This document shows, one piece after another, positions 18,414 through 26,995 of a DNA stretch of 64,000 nt. The first letter of the stretch is position 1; each line of letters starts with the position of its first letter. The DNA comes from Paludibacteraceae bacterium (lineage in GTDB: Bacteria > Bacteroidota > Bacteroidia > Bacteroidales > Paludibacteraceae): contig JAEERP010000008.1 in NCBI GenBank assembly GCA_016285885.1, positions 1 to 64,000 on the forward strand, given 5' to 3'. The position numbers and the translations under genes are program-made. The notes under the pieces were generated by a model. That model had not been told where the DNA came from. It ran no database searches and worked only from the letters and a program-made list of their open reading frames with translations.

Positions 18414-19676
18414 CTATTTGAATTTCCCCAACTCATAAATAGCAGGGAGCGCTTTGCCGTTGTTGTCGTCGAAGAGTCCCCGGTTGATCCAGTTGTCGAT
18501 GACGCCGTTGCCGTTTTCCTCAGGGAACCACCAATAGAGTCCGTCCACGTTGTCATGCTTCTTCAACTCTATGATGAGGTCTTCCGTGAACTTACGTTGC
18601 CCTTCGGGGGTGGCTGGCCATTTGCTCCGGAAGTCGTAGCTGATGCCATCGTTCGGGAACCATTGGTAGTAGTAGGCGGTCTCCACGATCTGCACCCTCT
18701 TGTCCGGGAAGCTCTGCTTCAGTCGGTTGAGCGTGTTGGCCAGGACGGAGAGGTCGTTGTGCCAGAAGGGGTAATAGCTCAGCCCGATGATGTCATAATC
18801 CACGTTGTGGTCTTTGATGCGCTTGAAGTAGTTGTAGCTCACGTCGGGTTGTCCCGAACGCTCTATGTGGATGATGATCTTCGCCTTCGGGCATACTTCC
18901 CTGCAGGCCTTGGACGCGTTTTGGAGGAACTGGGAGAATACGTTCCAGTTCTGGTCGCTGCTTGGGTTCACCTTTCCCGTGTTCCACAGCATTCCGTAGG
19001 AGATCTCATTGCCTATCTGGATGAAGTCCGGCTCCGCGCCTTGGTTCTTCAGGGCCACGAGGCACCTCTTGGTGTAGTTGTACAGCGTGTCGTTCAGGGA
19101 GTATGCGTTGGCGTTGCGCCAGGAAGAAGGCGTCGTCTGCTTGCCGGGGTCCGCCCATGAGTCGGAGTAGTGGAAATCCAGCATGAACTTGAATCCAGCC
19201 TCCTTGATTTGCCTACCCAGTTGGATGACGAACGGCAGGTCCTGCACCACACCGCTGCCGATGTCCTCCCTCGACGCCTTGGAGGGCTCCACGAAGAGTC
19301 TCACGCGCATGGCGTTCCATCCGAGTTGCTTGAAGAACTCCAGCGGTTTCACACGGTTGCCGTTGATGTCGTAGTAGGGGTTGCCGTGGCCTTCGTAGCG
19401 GGGGAGCATGGAGATGTCGCCGCCGACCCATCGGGTATCCTTCTCCACCTCCTCATACGTGAAGAATGTCACGCTGTCCACCTCCGAGAGCGGGTAGGCG
19501 TGGAGGATGTTTCCGTTGCCCATCAGCTTGAGGTTGTCCTCTTGGAGCTTGATGCTATCCATGGCGGTGATGTCCGTCGATTCCGTCTTTTCCTCTTGGT
19601 GCACCCTGAGCATTGTCTGGGCGGAGAGGGAGAGGGAGCAGAGCAATGTCGTGAATAATACGCTGAATCTCTTCAT
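18414..19676 (-). CDS. GH53 endo-beta-1,4-galactanase (arabinogalactanase)
   Basis: Cleaves beta-1,4-galactan side chains of pectin. 420 residues: signal peptide (1-20), an N-terminal stretch of about 60 residues ending in EVDSVTFF seen in many Bacteroidota surface proteins, then the GH53 barrel from WVGGDISMLPRYEGHG. Key positions are MRVRLFVEP, DFHYSDSWADPGKQ, the acid/base Glu224 in IQIGNEISYGMLW and the nucleophile Glu332 in VQIVETAYY. The C-terminus ends WINRGLFDDNNGKALPAIYE, as in complete enzymes. No sorting domain or lipobox is seen, so it is probably periplasmic or released. It has its own promoter just downstream of the xylanase terminator. Confidence 0.93.
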   Translation of the reverse strand: MKRFSVLFTTLLCSLSLSAQTMLRVHQEEKTESTDITAMDSIKLQEDNLKLMGNGNILHAYPLSEVDSVTFFTYEEVEKDTRWVGGDISMLPRYEGHGNPYYDINGNRVKPLEFFKQLGWNAMRVRLFVEPSKASREDIGSGVVQDLPFVIQLGRQIKEAGFKFMLDFHYSDSWADPGKQTTPSSWRNANAYSLNDTLYNYTKRCLVALKNQGAEPDFIQIGNEISYGMLWNTGKVNPSSDQNWNVFSQFLQNASKACREVCPKAKIIIHIERSGQPDVSYNYFKRIKDHNVDYDIIGLSYYPFWHNDLSVLANTLNRLKQSFPDKRVQIVETAYYYQWFPNDGISYDFRSKWPATPEGQRKFTEDLIIELKKHDNVDGLYWWFPEENGNGVIDNWINRGLFDDNNGKALPAIYELGKFK

Positions 19677-19693
19677 CTTATTATAGTTTTTGC

Positions 19694-19701
19694 CAAAGAT
19701 A
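19694..19701 (-). promoter_or_regulatory. Promoter -7 element of the GH53 gene
   Basis: TATCTTTG on the minus strand fits TAnnTTTG, 17 bp before the GH53 ATG. It starts right at the U-rich tail of the upstream gene's terminator, so the two signals are packed together. No TTTG is seen at the -33 distance. Confidence 0.4.
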
Positions 19702-19705
19702 ACGA

Positions 19706-19738
19706 AAAAAGGGAAAGTCGCATTGACCTTCCCTTTTT
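19706..19738 (-). terminator. Intrinsic terminator of the CE4-GH11 gene
   Basis: A 14-bp stem (19706-19719 with 19725-19738) with one G-U pair in minus-strand RNA and a 5-nt loop, followed by a U tract. It lies about 40 bp past the stop at 19777. Confidence 0.8.
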
Positions 19739-19776
19739 ATTTTCAGTCCGTACGTCGCCGTACGTTAGTTCTATGC

Positions 19777-22488
19777 TTATTTCACGATCAATCTCTTAGC
19801 GGAAACAGCGCCGTCCTCCGTAGCGATCTTCACCACGTATGTGCCGGCAGGCAAGTTGAACTCAACCTTGTCGCTGTTGCTCTTGCTGTAGACGGTCTGA
19901 CCGAATATGTTGATCAGCTCGATGCGCTCGATCGCCTTGATGCTCTTCACGATGAAGTAGTTCTCGGCAGGGTTAGGCATCAAAACGATACCATCCTCCT
20001 CAACCTCGATATTCTCGACAGATACGCCACTTCCCTTAGCGCAGATGCTACCTTTACCCTTGCAGCCGTCCCAGCACATGGAAGCGTAGGTGTACTCGAT
20101 GGAACCTTGTCCACCGCCAACCTCACAGACGATCTTACAGTCGTAGATACCACCGCCCATGTTGACGCCTTTCTTCTCCCACTCTTTGAAGTGCTCACTT
20201 ACGCTGATGGTACCGCACTGGCGGGAACCTTGCCTTACGGCGAACACCTGTTGGAAGTTACAATTATCACCTTCGATACAAGGTGCATTGGTTCTTTGGC
20301 CCACCTTCAACGTATAGGTTGCGCCATCCATGGTATAAGTACCCTTGTCGCTTGCGCCCCAGTACATACCGCCACCACCTTGAGTGAAGGAGTCGTCCAC
20401 GATGTAATACTCGATCATCGGGTTTTTAGTCCATCCGTAGACGCCTATGTAAGAGTAGCTTCCACCACCATTACCTGACTTGGTATAGTTATATCCTGCG
20501 ACGATATCGCCAAGTTGTTTGTAGCTCTTCTTAGAAGAACCGTCATAGTAACCTACACGAGCGAGGTAGTCTCCAGAGTTGTTCCAGTTGGCTTTGAATG
20601 CGCACTCAGCGTCTCCACCGAAGCAAGTAACAGAACCGTTACCTCTCTCGTTCCACATCTCAACGTTGTAACCGTTACCGATTTCCTGCACACCATTGTT
20701 GTTCAATGTCTTTCCGTTGCCAGACTGTTTGGTCTTTTGTTGGCATGGATCAATGATTTGTCCGCCTTCACTGCCTTCACTGCCTTCGCTGCCTTCGCTG
20801 CCTTCACCGCCTTCGGATGAACCACCGCAGTTCTCAACTTTGACAGATGATTGCTTAGCCAAGACAGTACCTCTTGAGTTGGTGATGGTGATATCGCCAG
20901 TTCCGGCAGCTTTTGGCTTCCAAGTAACGTTGCCTGCAGCGTTGATGCCGTCCTTGATCACATATCCAGCCACGCCAGTGAACTGCACGTAGTTGATGTT
21001 ACATCCGTCTCCCCCTTCTGTGGACTTGATGAAGAGTCTCATCTTTTTGGTTGAAACAGGATCGAATGTAGCCTTGAAGTCATGACCTACCTTCTTGCCG
21101 GTGTAAGCGGTCTTCCATGAACCATTCTCATCATATTGTACCTCGAAGCTTGAGATAACGTCATACTCGGTACACTCATCGATCATGATACCGCCGATGG
21201 TCTGAGTCTTGTCGAAGACGAAAGCGACCCACTCGTCAGTACCCGTATTGGTTCCCCAACGGCTGTTACCTCCGTGGTTTCCGTCATCGCTCAAGATCTT
21301 GTCGACTGTCCAGTATGGAGTACCATTGTTCTCCCACTCGGAAGAAGCGCTAACGTCAGAAATGGTAACCTCAGTGGAAGAGGAGCCTGAACCGAAGTTC
21401 AAAGAGTAGGTTCTGCCATCCACATCACCCTCCAACGTCCAAGAGATAGAGTAAGAAGAATCCTTGCAATATTTATCGGCAGAGGCAACGGTCAGTTTGA
21501 ACTCAGGTTCTGGCACGGCTGGTTTGCCGGAGCCAACCACGATGTCACCACCACCTGGAATAGCCTTGAAATATACATAGCCGTTCTTCTCCTCGAATTC
21601 GAGTTCCTTGTCGCTCTGGGTCACCTTCATGTTGGACCAGCCACTCTGCATAGGTACGCGGACAGACAATGGGTAATCCCACTTACACAGCGTGTTGCTG
21701 GTGAGGCTTTGGTTGAGCGTCAAAGAGTAGGTGTCGCTGGATGCGTCGCTCGCAATCTTTTTGAAAGAAGCGGCGTCACGCTCCTTCAAATACATGATGG
21801 CGTCACGTGCCGTACATACCCAATAGTCACTCTTGTTTTGATCCAACCATTGCAGTGTACCAGTGAAGGCAGCCGCACTTGTAGGAGAATAACTACCGTT
21901 TGCTTGACGGCCATCGATACCGTGGATCAGGAACACCATCCATCCGCCATTGGCGCCAGAACATCTGCTGGTGAATTGGCTTTGTGAGTTGATACCTTGG
22001 GTACCACAGATTTGGCAATCGAATCTTGCCAAGTTTTGTGGGGATTTGCTGTTGGTCTGTCCACCGCAGATACGTCCACCGATGTAGTAGTTGAGCGTAT
22101 TGCTGATTTCATTACAGTTTGGGTAGGCAATGGTCAAACAAGGCTGTCCGATCTGCCTTTCGATCGTACTCTTAGAAGAAGACAACTCGCTCGAATTTCC
22201 GCTATGGGAGTCAGTATGGCTTCCGATTTCATGTCCTTTTTGTGCCATCTGTTTATAGGCACTCCAATCGTGAGTCCATCCCGTCACCACATAGAATGTG
22301 GCTTTGAACCCATATTTGTTCAATTCATCTGCGGCCCATGAGTGAGAGTTGACCTCGTTTGCACCATCATCAAAGGTGAAGGTTATCGCCGACTTGGCCC
22401 AATTCTCCCATGTGGCCACTTCCTGCGCCATCATGCCTGATACGCATAATGCCACACTGCCAATAAGTGTAAAGAATTTCTTTTTCAT
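19777..22488 (-). CDS. Modular CE4 (NodB) deacetylase - GH11 xylanase with T9SS type A sorting domain
   Basis: 903 residues, apparently a two-enzyme hemicellulase. Signal peptide 1-21. The CE4 polysaccharide deacetylase domain (about 30-240) has TFDDG (Asp40/Asp41) and the metal motif SHTDSH (His91, His95). A discoidin-like F5/8 domain (about 370-520) and a Gly-Ser-Glu linker (about 555-575) follow. The GH11 xylanase domain (about 580-815) has GYNVEMWNERGNGS, the nucleophile Glu693 in NPMIEYYIVDD and the likely acid/base Glu789 in CEVGGGQGS, 96 residues apart as expected for GH11. The last 73 residues (LMPNPAENYF to RLIVK) are a T9SS sorting domain. It probably removes acetyl groups from xylan and cuts the backbone outside the cell. 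A consensus promoter lies upstream and a terminator downstream. Confidence 0.9.
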   Translation of the reverse strand: MKKKFFTLIGSVALCVSGMMAQEVATWENWAKSAITFTFDDGANEVNSHSWAADELNKYGFKATFYVVTGWTHDWSAYKQMAQKGHEIGSHTDSHSGNSSELSSSKSTIERQIGQPCLTIAYPNCNEISNTLNYYIGGRICGGQTNSKSPQNLARFDCQICGTQGINSQSQFTSRCSGANGGWMVFLIHGIDGRQANGSYSPTSAAAFTGTLQWLDQNKSDYWVCTARDAIMYLKERDAASFKKIASDASSDTYSLTLNQSLTSNTLCKWDYPLSVRVPMQSGWSNMKVTQSDKELEFEEKNGYVYFKAIPGGGDIVVGSGKPAVPEPEFKLTVASADKYCKDSSYSISWTLEGDVDGRTYSLNFGSGSSSTEVTISDVSASSEWENNGTPYWTVDKILSDDGNHGGNSRWGTNTGTDEWVAFVFDKTQTIGGIMIDECTEYDVISSFEVQYDENGSWKTAYTGKKVGHDFKATFDPVSTKKMRLFIKSTEGGDGCNINYVQFTGVAGYVIKDGINAAGNVTWKPKAAGTGDITITNSRGTVLAKQSSVKVENCGGSSEGGEGSEGSEGSEGSEGGQIIDPCQQKTKQSGNGKTLNNNGVQEIGNGYNVEMWNERGNGSVTCFGGDAECAFKANWNNSGDYLARVGYYDGSSKKSYKQLGDIVAGYNYTKSGNGGGSYSYIGVYGWTKNPMIEYYIVDDSFTQGGGGMYWGASDKGTYTMDGATYTLKVGQRTNAPCIEGDNCNFQQVFAVRQGSRQCGTISVSEHFKEWEKKGVNMGGGIYDCKIVCEVGGGQGSIEYTYASMCWDGCKGKGSICAKGSGVSVENIEVEEDGIVLMPNPAENYFIVKSIKAIERIELINIFGQTVYSKSNSDKVEFNLPAGTYVVKIATEDGAVSAKRLIVK
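20765..20809 (-). repeat. 9-bp tandem repeat encoding the Gly-Ser-Glu linker
   Basis: Five consecutive 9-bp units (CCTTCACTG and variants on the + strand) encode the repeated GSE tripeptide linker between the F5/8 and GH11 domains. Copies differ only at synonymous or S/G-changing positions, so length variation between strains is likely. Confidence 0.85.
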
Positions 22489-22591
22489 ACTTCAATAAGT
22501 GTATAATGATTAATACTTTATTCCAAATCTCCTCTTAGAATTCCACACATCTTTCAGAATTCTATCGCATTTTTCATCGTGTTTATCTCCG

Positions 22592-22622
22592 CAAAATTAG
22601 TCAAATCTGATTCATACGCAAA
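22592..22622 (-). promoter_or_regulatory. Consensus promoter of the CE4-GH11 gene
   Basis: On the minus strand TTTG (22622-22619), a 19-bp spacer and TAATTTTG (22599-22592) match the Bacteroidota primary sigma consensus exactly. The implied leader is about 95 nt. The rest of the 340-bp divergent gap (22489-22828) is AT-rich with no gene. Confidence 0.8.
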
Positions 22623-22671
22623 GAAAAATGAACTTATTCCTCGAAAAGTGCATTTTCATCTGTGAAAGTAG

Positions 22672-22679
22672 TATATTTG
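22672..22679 (+). promoter_or_regulatory. Candidate promoter -7 element of the outer-membrane protein gene
   Basis: TATATTTG matches TAnnTTTG, about 150 bp before the ATG at 22829, in the divergent gap. The -33 position does not carry TTTG, so this is a weaker call than the minus-strand promoter beside it. Confidence 0.4.
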
Positions 22680-22828
22680 TCCGTTTTTTGGAGATTTAAT
22701 GTTTCCGGATATTTCGCATCTTACTTATTATTAGGAGAGTTCTGGGATGCACTATAAATATAAACTTGCAGTTTTTTGCTTTTTGTGCAAAGTGCTCGGT
22801 TTTCTGTTTAATTATACAATGATTGGTT

Positions 22829-25687
22829 ATGAGTGTCTTTAATGGTCGTTTATTGATGTTGCTGGGTTTAGTCTCTCTCTCGTCTTCCCTCTCCGCCGCC
22901 ACCCTTACCGGAAAGGTGACGGATCGTGAGACCAAAGAGACGTTGCCTTATGCGAACGTGGAACTTCTTCTCGTTGCGGACAGCTCTGTGGTGAAGGGAG
23001 AGATGTCGAGCGAGGATGGTGCGTTCCTTATCGAGGACGTTACACCTGGCGATTATTTCGTGCGCGCTTCTTTCATGGGATATGTGGACCGTTATCGTAA
23101 AGTGAAGGTGGCGTCGGATACGAGTTCGATCGACCTGGGTAGGATTCCGCTGAAGACGGATAACCAATTGATTGAGGAGGTGGCGGTTTTGGCCACGATG
23201 ACGCCTCTTCAGGTGAAGGAGGATACTTTGATTTATAACGCTTCTTCTTTCCGCGTGGCTGATGGCGCCATGTTGGAGGACCTCGTCAAGAAATTGCCGG
23301 GCGCCGAATTGACCACCGATGGCAAGCTGGTCGTCAATGGCAAGGAGGTGAAGAAGATATTGGTGGACGGCAAGGAGTTCTTCTCCGATGACCCGAAGGT
23401 CTCCCTTAAGAACTTACCGGCCAATATGGTGAAGGACGTGAAGGCCTACGAAAAGAAGAGCGAATCCGCTCAACTGACAGGCGTGGACGATGATGAGGAC
23501 GAGATGGTGCTCGACCTGAGTGTGAAGAAGGGAATGAAGGATGGTTGGATCGGTAATGTCTTTGGCGGCTTGGGTTCGGATCTCCGAGTCGATGATCCCG
23601 ACCTGCGTTATGAGGCGGGCGGAAACGTCAGCAAATTCACCGATAACTCTAACTTCTCTTTGGTCGCTTCTTCGAACAATACGAATAAGAATGGCTATGA
23701 CGGAAATGACAAAAACCCCTCTTCGCAGAACAATGGCATCAACACTGCATCCACGATAGGCGCTACGTTTGCTAAGGAAAAGAACGAGCATTTCGATTAT
23801 GGAGGCAACGTGCAATACCGCCATATCAAGAATGAGTTGGAGAAGAGCACCTATCGCGAGACTTACCGCCGCAGCGGAACCACTTATTCGGATGCGGAGG
23901 ATATCTCTTTGAAACATACGGATAACGTTTCCGGTAGTTTCCGATTCAAGTGGACACCCGACTCGATGACGAACATCACTTTCAGGCCAAACGTGAGTTA
24001 TTCCCACACTTTGGGGAAGACGGATGGGGTCTCCTCGAATTACAACAATGCCCATAAGATTAATTACACCAAGGGGTCCTACCGCAAGAATAATGGCGAC
24101 AATATCAACCTGAATGGCTCCTTGCGTTTTGTCCGCAAACTGAACGAGAAGGGTAGGAACTTCATCATGAGCATGAATTCGGGCTACACGCATGCCCCTT
24201 CGGACCAGCGCTCCACCTCCCGCACGGACTTTAGCTTCTATGAGGATGAATTTGACATGGACGAGTCGGTGGATTCTTTCTTGCTGACGGATCGCTGGAC
24301 GGATAAGAAGAGGTCCAGTTTCAATTATTCGGCAGAGGCTTCTTACACCGAACCGCTCTTCTCGAAGCACTTCCTGACGTTCAAGTATCGTTTCCAACAC
24401 ACGGGTTCCGAATCGTACTCTTACGTGTATGAGGATTCCAGGGAATCTGACATGCTCGACTCGCTTAGCAGCTCGGTGGAGAACAACTATAACACCCATC
24501 GCGCGGAGGTGGGTTTCCAAGGAAAATTGACGAAGATGAACTATAATGTTGGTTTCGCCCTGCAGCCGCAGATCTCCACGACGGAGAATTACCTGGGACC
24601 GAACAAGGGCAAGGATATGAGACAATGCGTCCTCAACTTCTCCCCAAGCCTGCGCTATATGTATCGGTTCAGCAAGCGTGAGAACCTGATGTTCCGCTAT
24701 AACGGACAGAGTTCGGCCCCGAATGTGGAGGATCTGCAGCGAGTGATCGATGAGAGCGACCCGCTGAACCTGCGTTATGGTAACCCTGACCTGAAACCTT
24801 CGTATACCAATACGGTCTCATTGCGCTATAAAAAGTATAACCAAGCGAAGCAGAGCAGTATCATGACCAATATCACGTTCCGTAATGTGGTGAACGCCAT
24901 CACGAACATCATCCTCTATGACGAGGCGACTGGTGCCCAGGAGTACCATCGCGCGAACGTGAACGGTAATTGGAACCTCAATGCGCAATTCTCGAACAGT
25001 ACTCCTTTCCGTAAGCATCGTAGCTTCCTGTTCTCCAGCGACACGAAGGCGGGGTATAGCAAAGAGGTGTCGTTCGAGGAGGATGGCATGAAGCGGAGCT
25101 TGGGAATGCTCGATCTCTACGGCAAGTATCAGTTGGGATACAGAAACGATAGGTTTAGCACCGCCCTGTTCGTGGCGGGACGTTACCAGAATAGTACGAC
25201 GAGGAGCGAAGAGCTTCAGTCGGGCTTGAACTTCGACGTGAACTTGCCATGGAATATGATCCTCGCCTCGGATATCGACTACCACTACTATAGCGGCTAT
25301 AGTGATATGTTCGATAAGGATGCTATTCTCTGGAACGCGAGCCTTACCAAGCAGTTCCTGAAACAAAACGCTGGTGCGTTTAAGTTCAAGATATTTGATA
25401 TATTAGGCCAACAAAGCAACCTCTCCCGAAAAATCAGCGAGAGCTCCATCGTCGAGACCTCGTCCAACTCATTGGGTAATTATTTTATTTTCCAATTCAC
25501 ATATAAATTCAACACCTTGGGGTCGAAAGCCTCTAAGGAGGATGCGGATGAACCGGGAATGGATGGAAGTCGTCCGAATAGGGAGCGCCGCATGAATCCG
25601 GAGGGTGCCGCTCCTTTCCCAAACAGGGGTGGCGAACGTCCTGAGGGCTTCGACAGAGGAGCGGATGGACGTGGCGGCCGTTGGTAA
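22829..25687 (+). CDS. Outer membrane beta-barrel protein with carboxypeptidase-regulatory domain
   Basis: 952 residues from the ATG at 22829; a TTG two codons earlier is less likely. Signal peptide about 1-24 (ending LSAA). Residues about 25-110 are a carboxypeptidase-D regulatory-like beta domain (LTGKVTDRETKETLPYANVEL). A plug-like region (about 115-220) has the family segment KLPGAELTTDGKLVVNGKEV and VKKILVDGKEFFSDDP. The rest is a beta-barrel rich in alternating aromatic strands. The C-terminal 45 residues are an Arg/Gly/Pro tail (NRERRMNPEG to RGGRW), unusual after the last strand. It belongs to the TonB-receptor-like 'outer membrane beta-barrel family'; no SusD partner is present, so the cargo is unknown. 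Confidence 0.87.
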   Translation: MSVFNGRLLMLLGLVSLSSSLSAATLTGKVTDRETKETLPYANVELLLVADSSVVKGEMSSEDGAFLIEDVTPGDYFVRASFMGYVDRYRKVKVASDTSSIDLGRIPLKTDNQLIEEVAVLATMTPLQVKEDTLIYNASSFRVADGAMLEDLVKKLPGAELTTDGKLVVNGKEVKKILVDGKEFFSDDPKVSLKNLPANMVKDVKAYEKKSESAQLTGVDDDEDEMVLDLSVKKGMKDGWIGNVFGGLGSDLRVDDPDLRYEAGGNVSKFTDNSNFSLVASSNNTNKNGYDGNDKNPSSQNNGINTASTIGATFAKEKNEHFDYGGNVQYRHIKNELEKSTYRETYRRSGTTYSDAEDISLKHTDNVSGSFRFKWTPDSMTNITFRPNVSYSHTLGKTDGVSSNYNNAHKINYTKGSYRKNNGDNINLNGSLRFVRKLNEKGRNFIMSMNSGYTHAPSDQRSTSRTDFSFYEDEFDMDESVDSFLLTDRWTDKKRSSFNYSAEASYTEPLFSKHFLTFKYRFQHTGSESYSYVYEDSRESDMLDSLSSSVENNYNTHRAEVGFQGKLTKMNYNVGFALQPQISTTENYLGPNKGKDMRQCVLNFSPSLRYMYRFSKRENLMFRYNGQSSAPNVEDLQRVIDESDPLNLRYGNPDLKPSYTNTVSLRYKKYNQAKQSSIMTNITFRNVVNAITNIILYDEATGAQEYHRANVNGNWNLNAQFSNSTPFRKHRSFLFSSDTKAGYSKEVSFEEDGMKRSLGMLDLYGKYQLGYRNDRFSTALFVAGRYQNSTTRSEELQSGLNFDVNLPWNMILASDIDYHYYSGYSDMFDKDAILWNASLTKQFLKQNAGAFKFKIFDILGQQSNLSRKISESSIVETSSNSLGNYFIFQFTYKFNTLGSKASKEDADEPGMDGSRPNRERRMNPEGAAPFPNRGGERPEGFDRGADGRGGRW

Positions 25688-25738
25688 TTAATGAAACACA
25701 TACTATTTGCTAATTGTCAAATGATAATAAAAAAAATA

Positions 25739-25769
25739 TTTGGAAAATGCAATAATTTTATTATGTTTG
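25739..25769 (+). promoter_or_regulatory. Consensus promoter of the Crp/Fnr gene
   Basis: TTTG (25739-25742), a 19-bp spacer and TATGTTTG (25762-25769) match the Bacteroidota consensus exactly. The predicted start lies about 20 nt before the ATG at 25796, which supports that start over upstream in-frame codons inside the promoter. Confidence 0.82.
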
Positions 25770-25795
25770 CGTTTGAAAGAAAAAATGTATGTGTT

Positions 25796-26395
25796 ATGGA
25801 AAGTTTGGATAAAGTGTTATTTTATGGATTCTTAAACAAGGCTTTGGGTGAAGGCGTCGACATGACCCTTTCCGAAGAGTCTAAAGAATTGATCAAATCT
25901 TATTCACGCATCATCAGGCTTAATAAGGGTGAATTCTTACAGATCGAAGGAGATGTGAGCCGTTATTGGGGATATGTTTCAGAGGGATTGGTTCGCATCT
26001 ATTATCTACGCCATGACAAGGAAATTACGGAACAACTCTCTCTTGAGGGGGATGGTTTCCTTGATTATGAGAGTTTCTTTAGTCAGTCTCCTAGCCGTCG
26101 TTTCATTCAGATGTTGGAGCCGACCACGCTCTATCTGTTCCCTCGTCTGGAGTGTGAGGAGTTGTGTAATAAAAATACGGAGATCCGTCGCTATTTCCGC
26201 CTTCTGACCGAAGTGGTTCTTCTCTTGAAGAAGAAGCGAATCCAGCAGACCATATTCAAATCAGCCAAGGAAAGGTATCAAATCTTGATGGACGAGAAGC
26301 CTAATTTGGTGCTGAGGGTGCCTTCCATTTATGTGGCTTCCTACTTGGGGATTACGCCGGAGACGCTCAGCAGGATCCGTTCAAGTGTCAAGTAA
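25796..26395 (+). CDS. Crp/Fnr family transcriptional regulator
   Basis: 199 residues. Residues about 20-130 form the cyclic-nucleotide-binding-type beta-roll (GEFLQIEGDVSRYWGYVSEGLVRIYY). A dimerisation helix follows, and a short C-terminal winged helix (about 165-199) has VPSIYVASYLGITPETLSRIR as the recognition helix. The N-terminal roll lacks the Arg/Ser pair expected for cAMP, and there is no cysteine cluster for an iron-sulfur centre, so the ligand is unknown. It is transcribed from its own consensus promoter and separated from the next locus by a terminator, so regulation of that locus is possible but only by proximity. Confidence 0.9.
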   Translation: MESLDKVLFYGFLNKALGEGVDMTLSEESKELIKSYSRIIRLNKGEFLQIEGDVSRYWGYVSEGLVRIYYLRHDKEITEQLSLEGDGFLDYESFFSQSPSRRFIQMLEPTTLYLFPRLECEELCNKNTEIRRYFRLLTEVVLLLKKKRIQQTIFKSAKERYQILMDEKPNLVLRVPSIYVASYLGITPETLSRIRSSVK

Positions 26396-26420
26396 AAACA
26401 TATTATAATCGCTTTATATG

Positions 26421-26457
26421 GGCGTGCGGGTGGTGATTCGACCCTGTGCGCCTTTTT
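26421..26457 (+). terminator. Terminator of the Crp/Fnr gene
   Basis: An imperfect 11-bp stem (26421-26431 with 26441-26452, two G-U pairs and one bulge) followed by five T. The T tract overlaps the -33 element of the next promoter. Confidence 0.65.
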
Positions 26458-26484
26458 GTTTTTCAGCGGGAAATCGTATTTTTG
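26455..26484 (+). promoter_or_regulatory. Promoter of the acyltransferase-ketosynthase locus
   Basis: TTTG (26455-26458), an 18-bp spacer and TATTTTTG (26477-26484) are close to the Bacteroidota consensus. The ATG of the DUF4268 gene is 20 bp further on. Confidence 0.75.
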
Positions 26485-26503
26485 CGTGTAAATTTGTTTT
26501 TCC

Positions 26504-26995
26504 ATGTACTCAAGGGAAGAGGTCAAAATATTAAAACGTAATTTTTGGACGGGCTTCGACGCTTTTTGCGCCGAACTTCCCCGCTTCAAGTATCGTAAGC
26601 GTAAGTGGATCTTGTATAACACAAAGGTCAAGGGGGTCGAGCTGAAGTTTGACGCCGCCCGCGATGGCGCCTACGTCATCTTCGAACTGAATCATCCGAA
26701 GACGAGCAAGCGCCTTGAGATGTTTGAACTGATGAAGAAGTATAAGGTGGTGGTGGACCAGTTCTTCGCTGACGCCGAATGGCAGGAGCAGTTCGAGAAG
26801 CCATGCGGGACGATGGTGTCACGCATCTATAGGCATTTGGGCGGACTTGACATCCACCGGCAAGAGCAGTGGCCGGAATTCTACCCGTTCCTCTCCCGCG
26901 AGATGTGCCACTGTGAACGTATGTTCAAGGAGATGCGCGAGTTGCTCCAAGATTGTGTGGAATCTAATAATGCTCCCATGACGGATGGAGAATAA
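26504..26995 (+). CDS. DUF4268 family protein
   Basis: 163 residues, soluble, no signal peptide. The pattern fits DUF4268: an opening FWTGFDAFC, a central strand pair (VELKFDAARDGAYVIFELNH), LEMFELMKKYKVVVDQFF and a tryptophan-rich helix near WPEFYPFLSREM. The family has a nuclease-like alpha/beta fold in some descriptions, but no catalytic motif is visible here and function is unknown. It overlaps the acyltransferase start by 11 bp, so it is co-translated with the lipid genes; this pairing may be fortuitous. Confidence 0.7.
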   Translation: MYSREEVKILKRNFWTGFDAFCAELPRFKYRKRKWILYNTKVKGVELKFDAARDGAYVIFELNHPKTSKRLEMFELMKKYKVVVDQFFADAEWQEQFEKPCGTMVSRIYRHLGGLDIHRQEQWPEFYPFLSREMCHCERMFKEMRELLQDCVESNNAPMTDGE

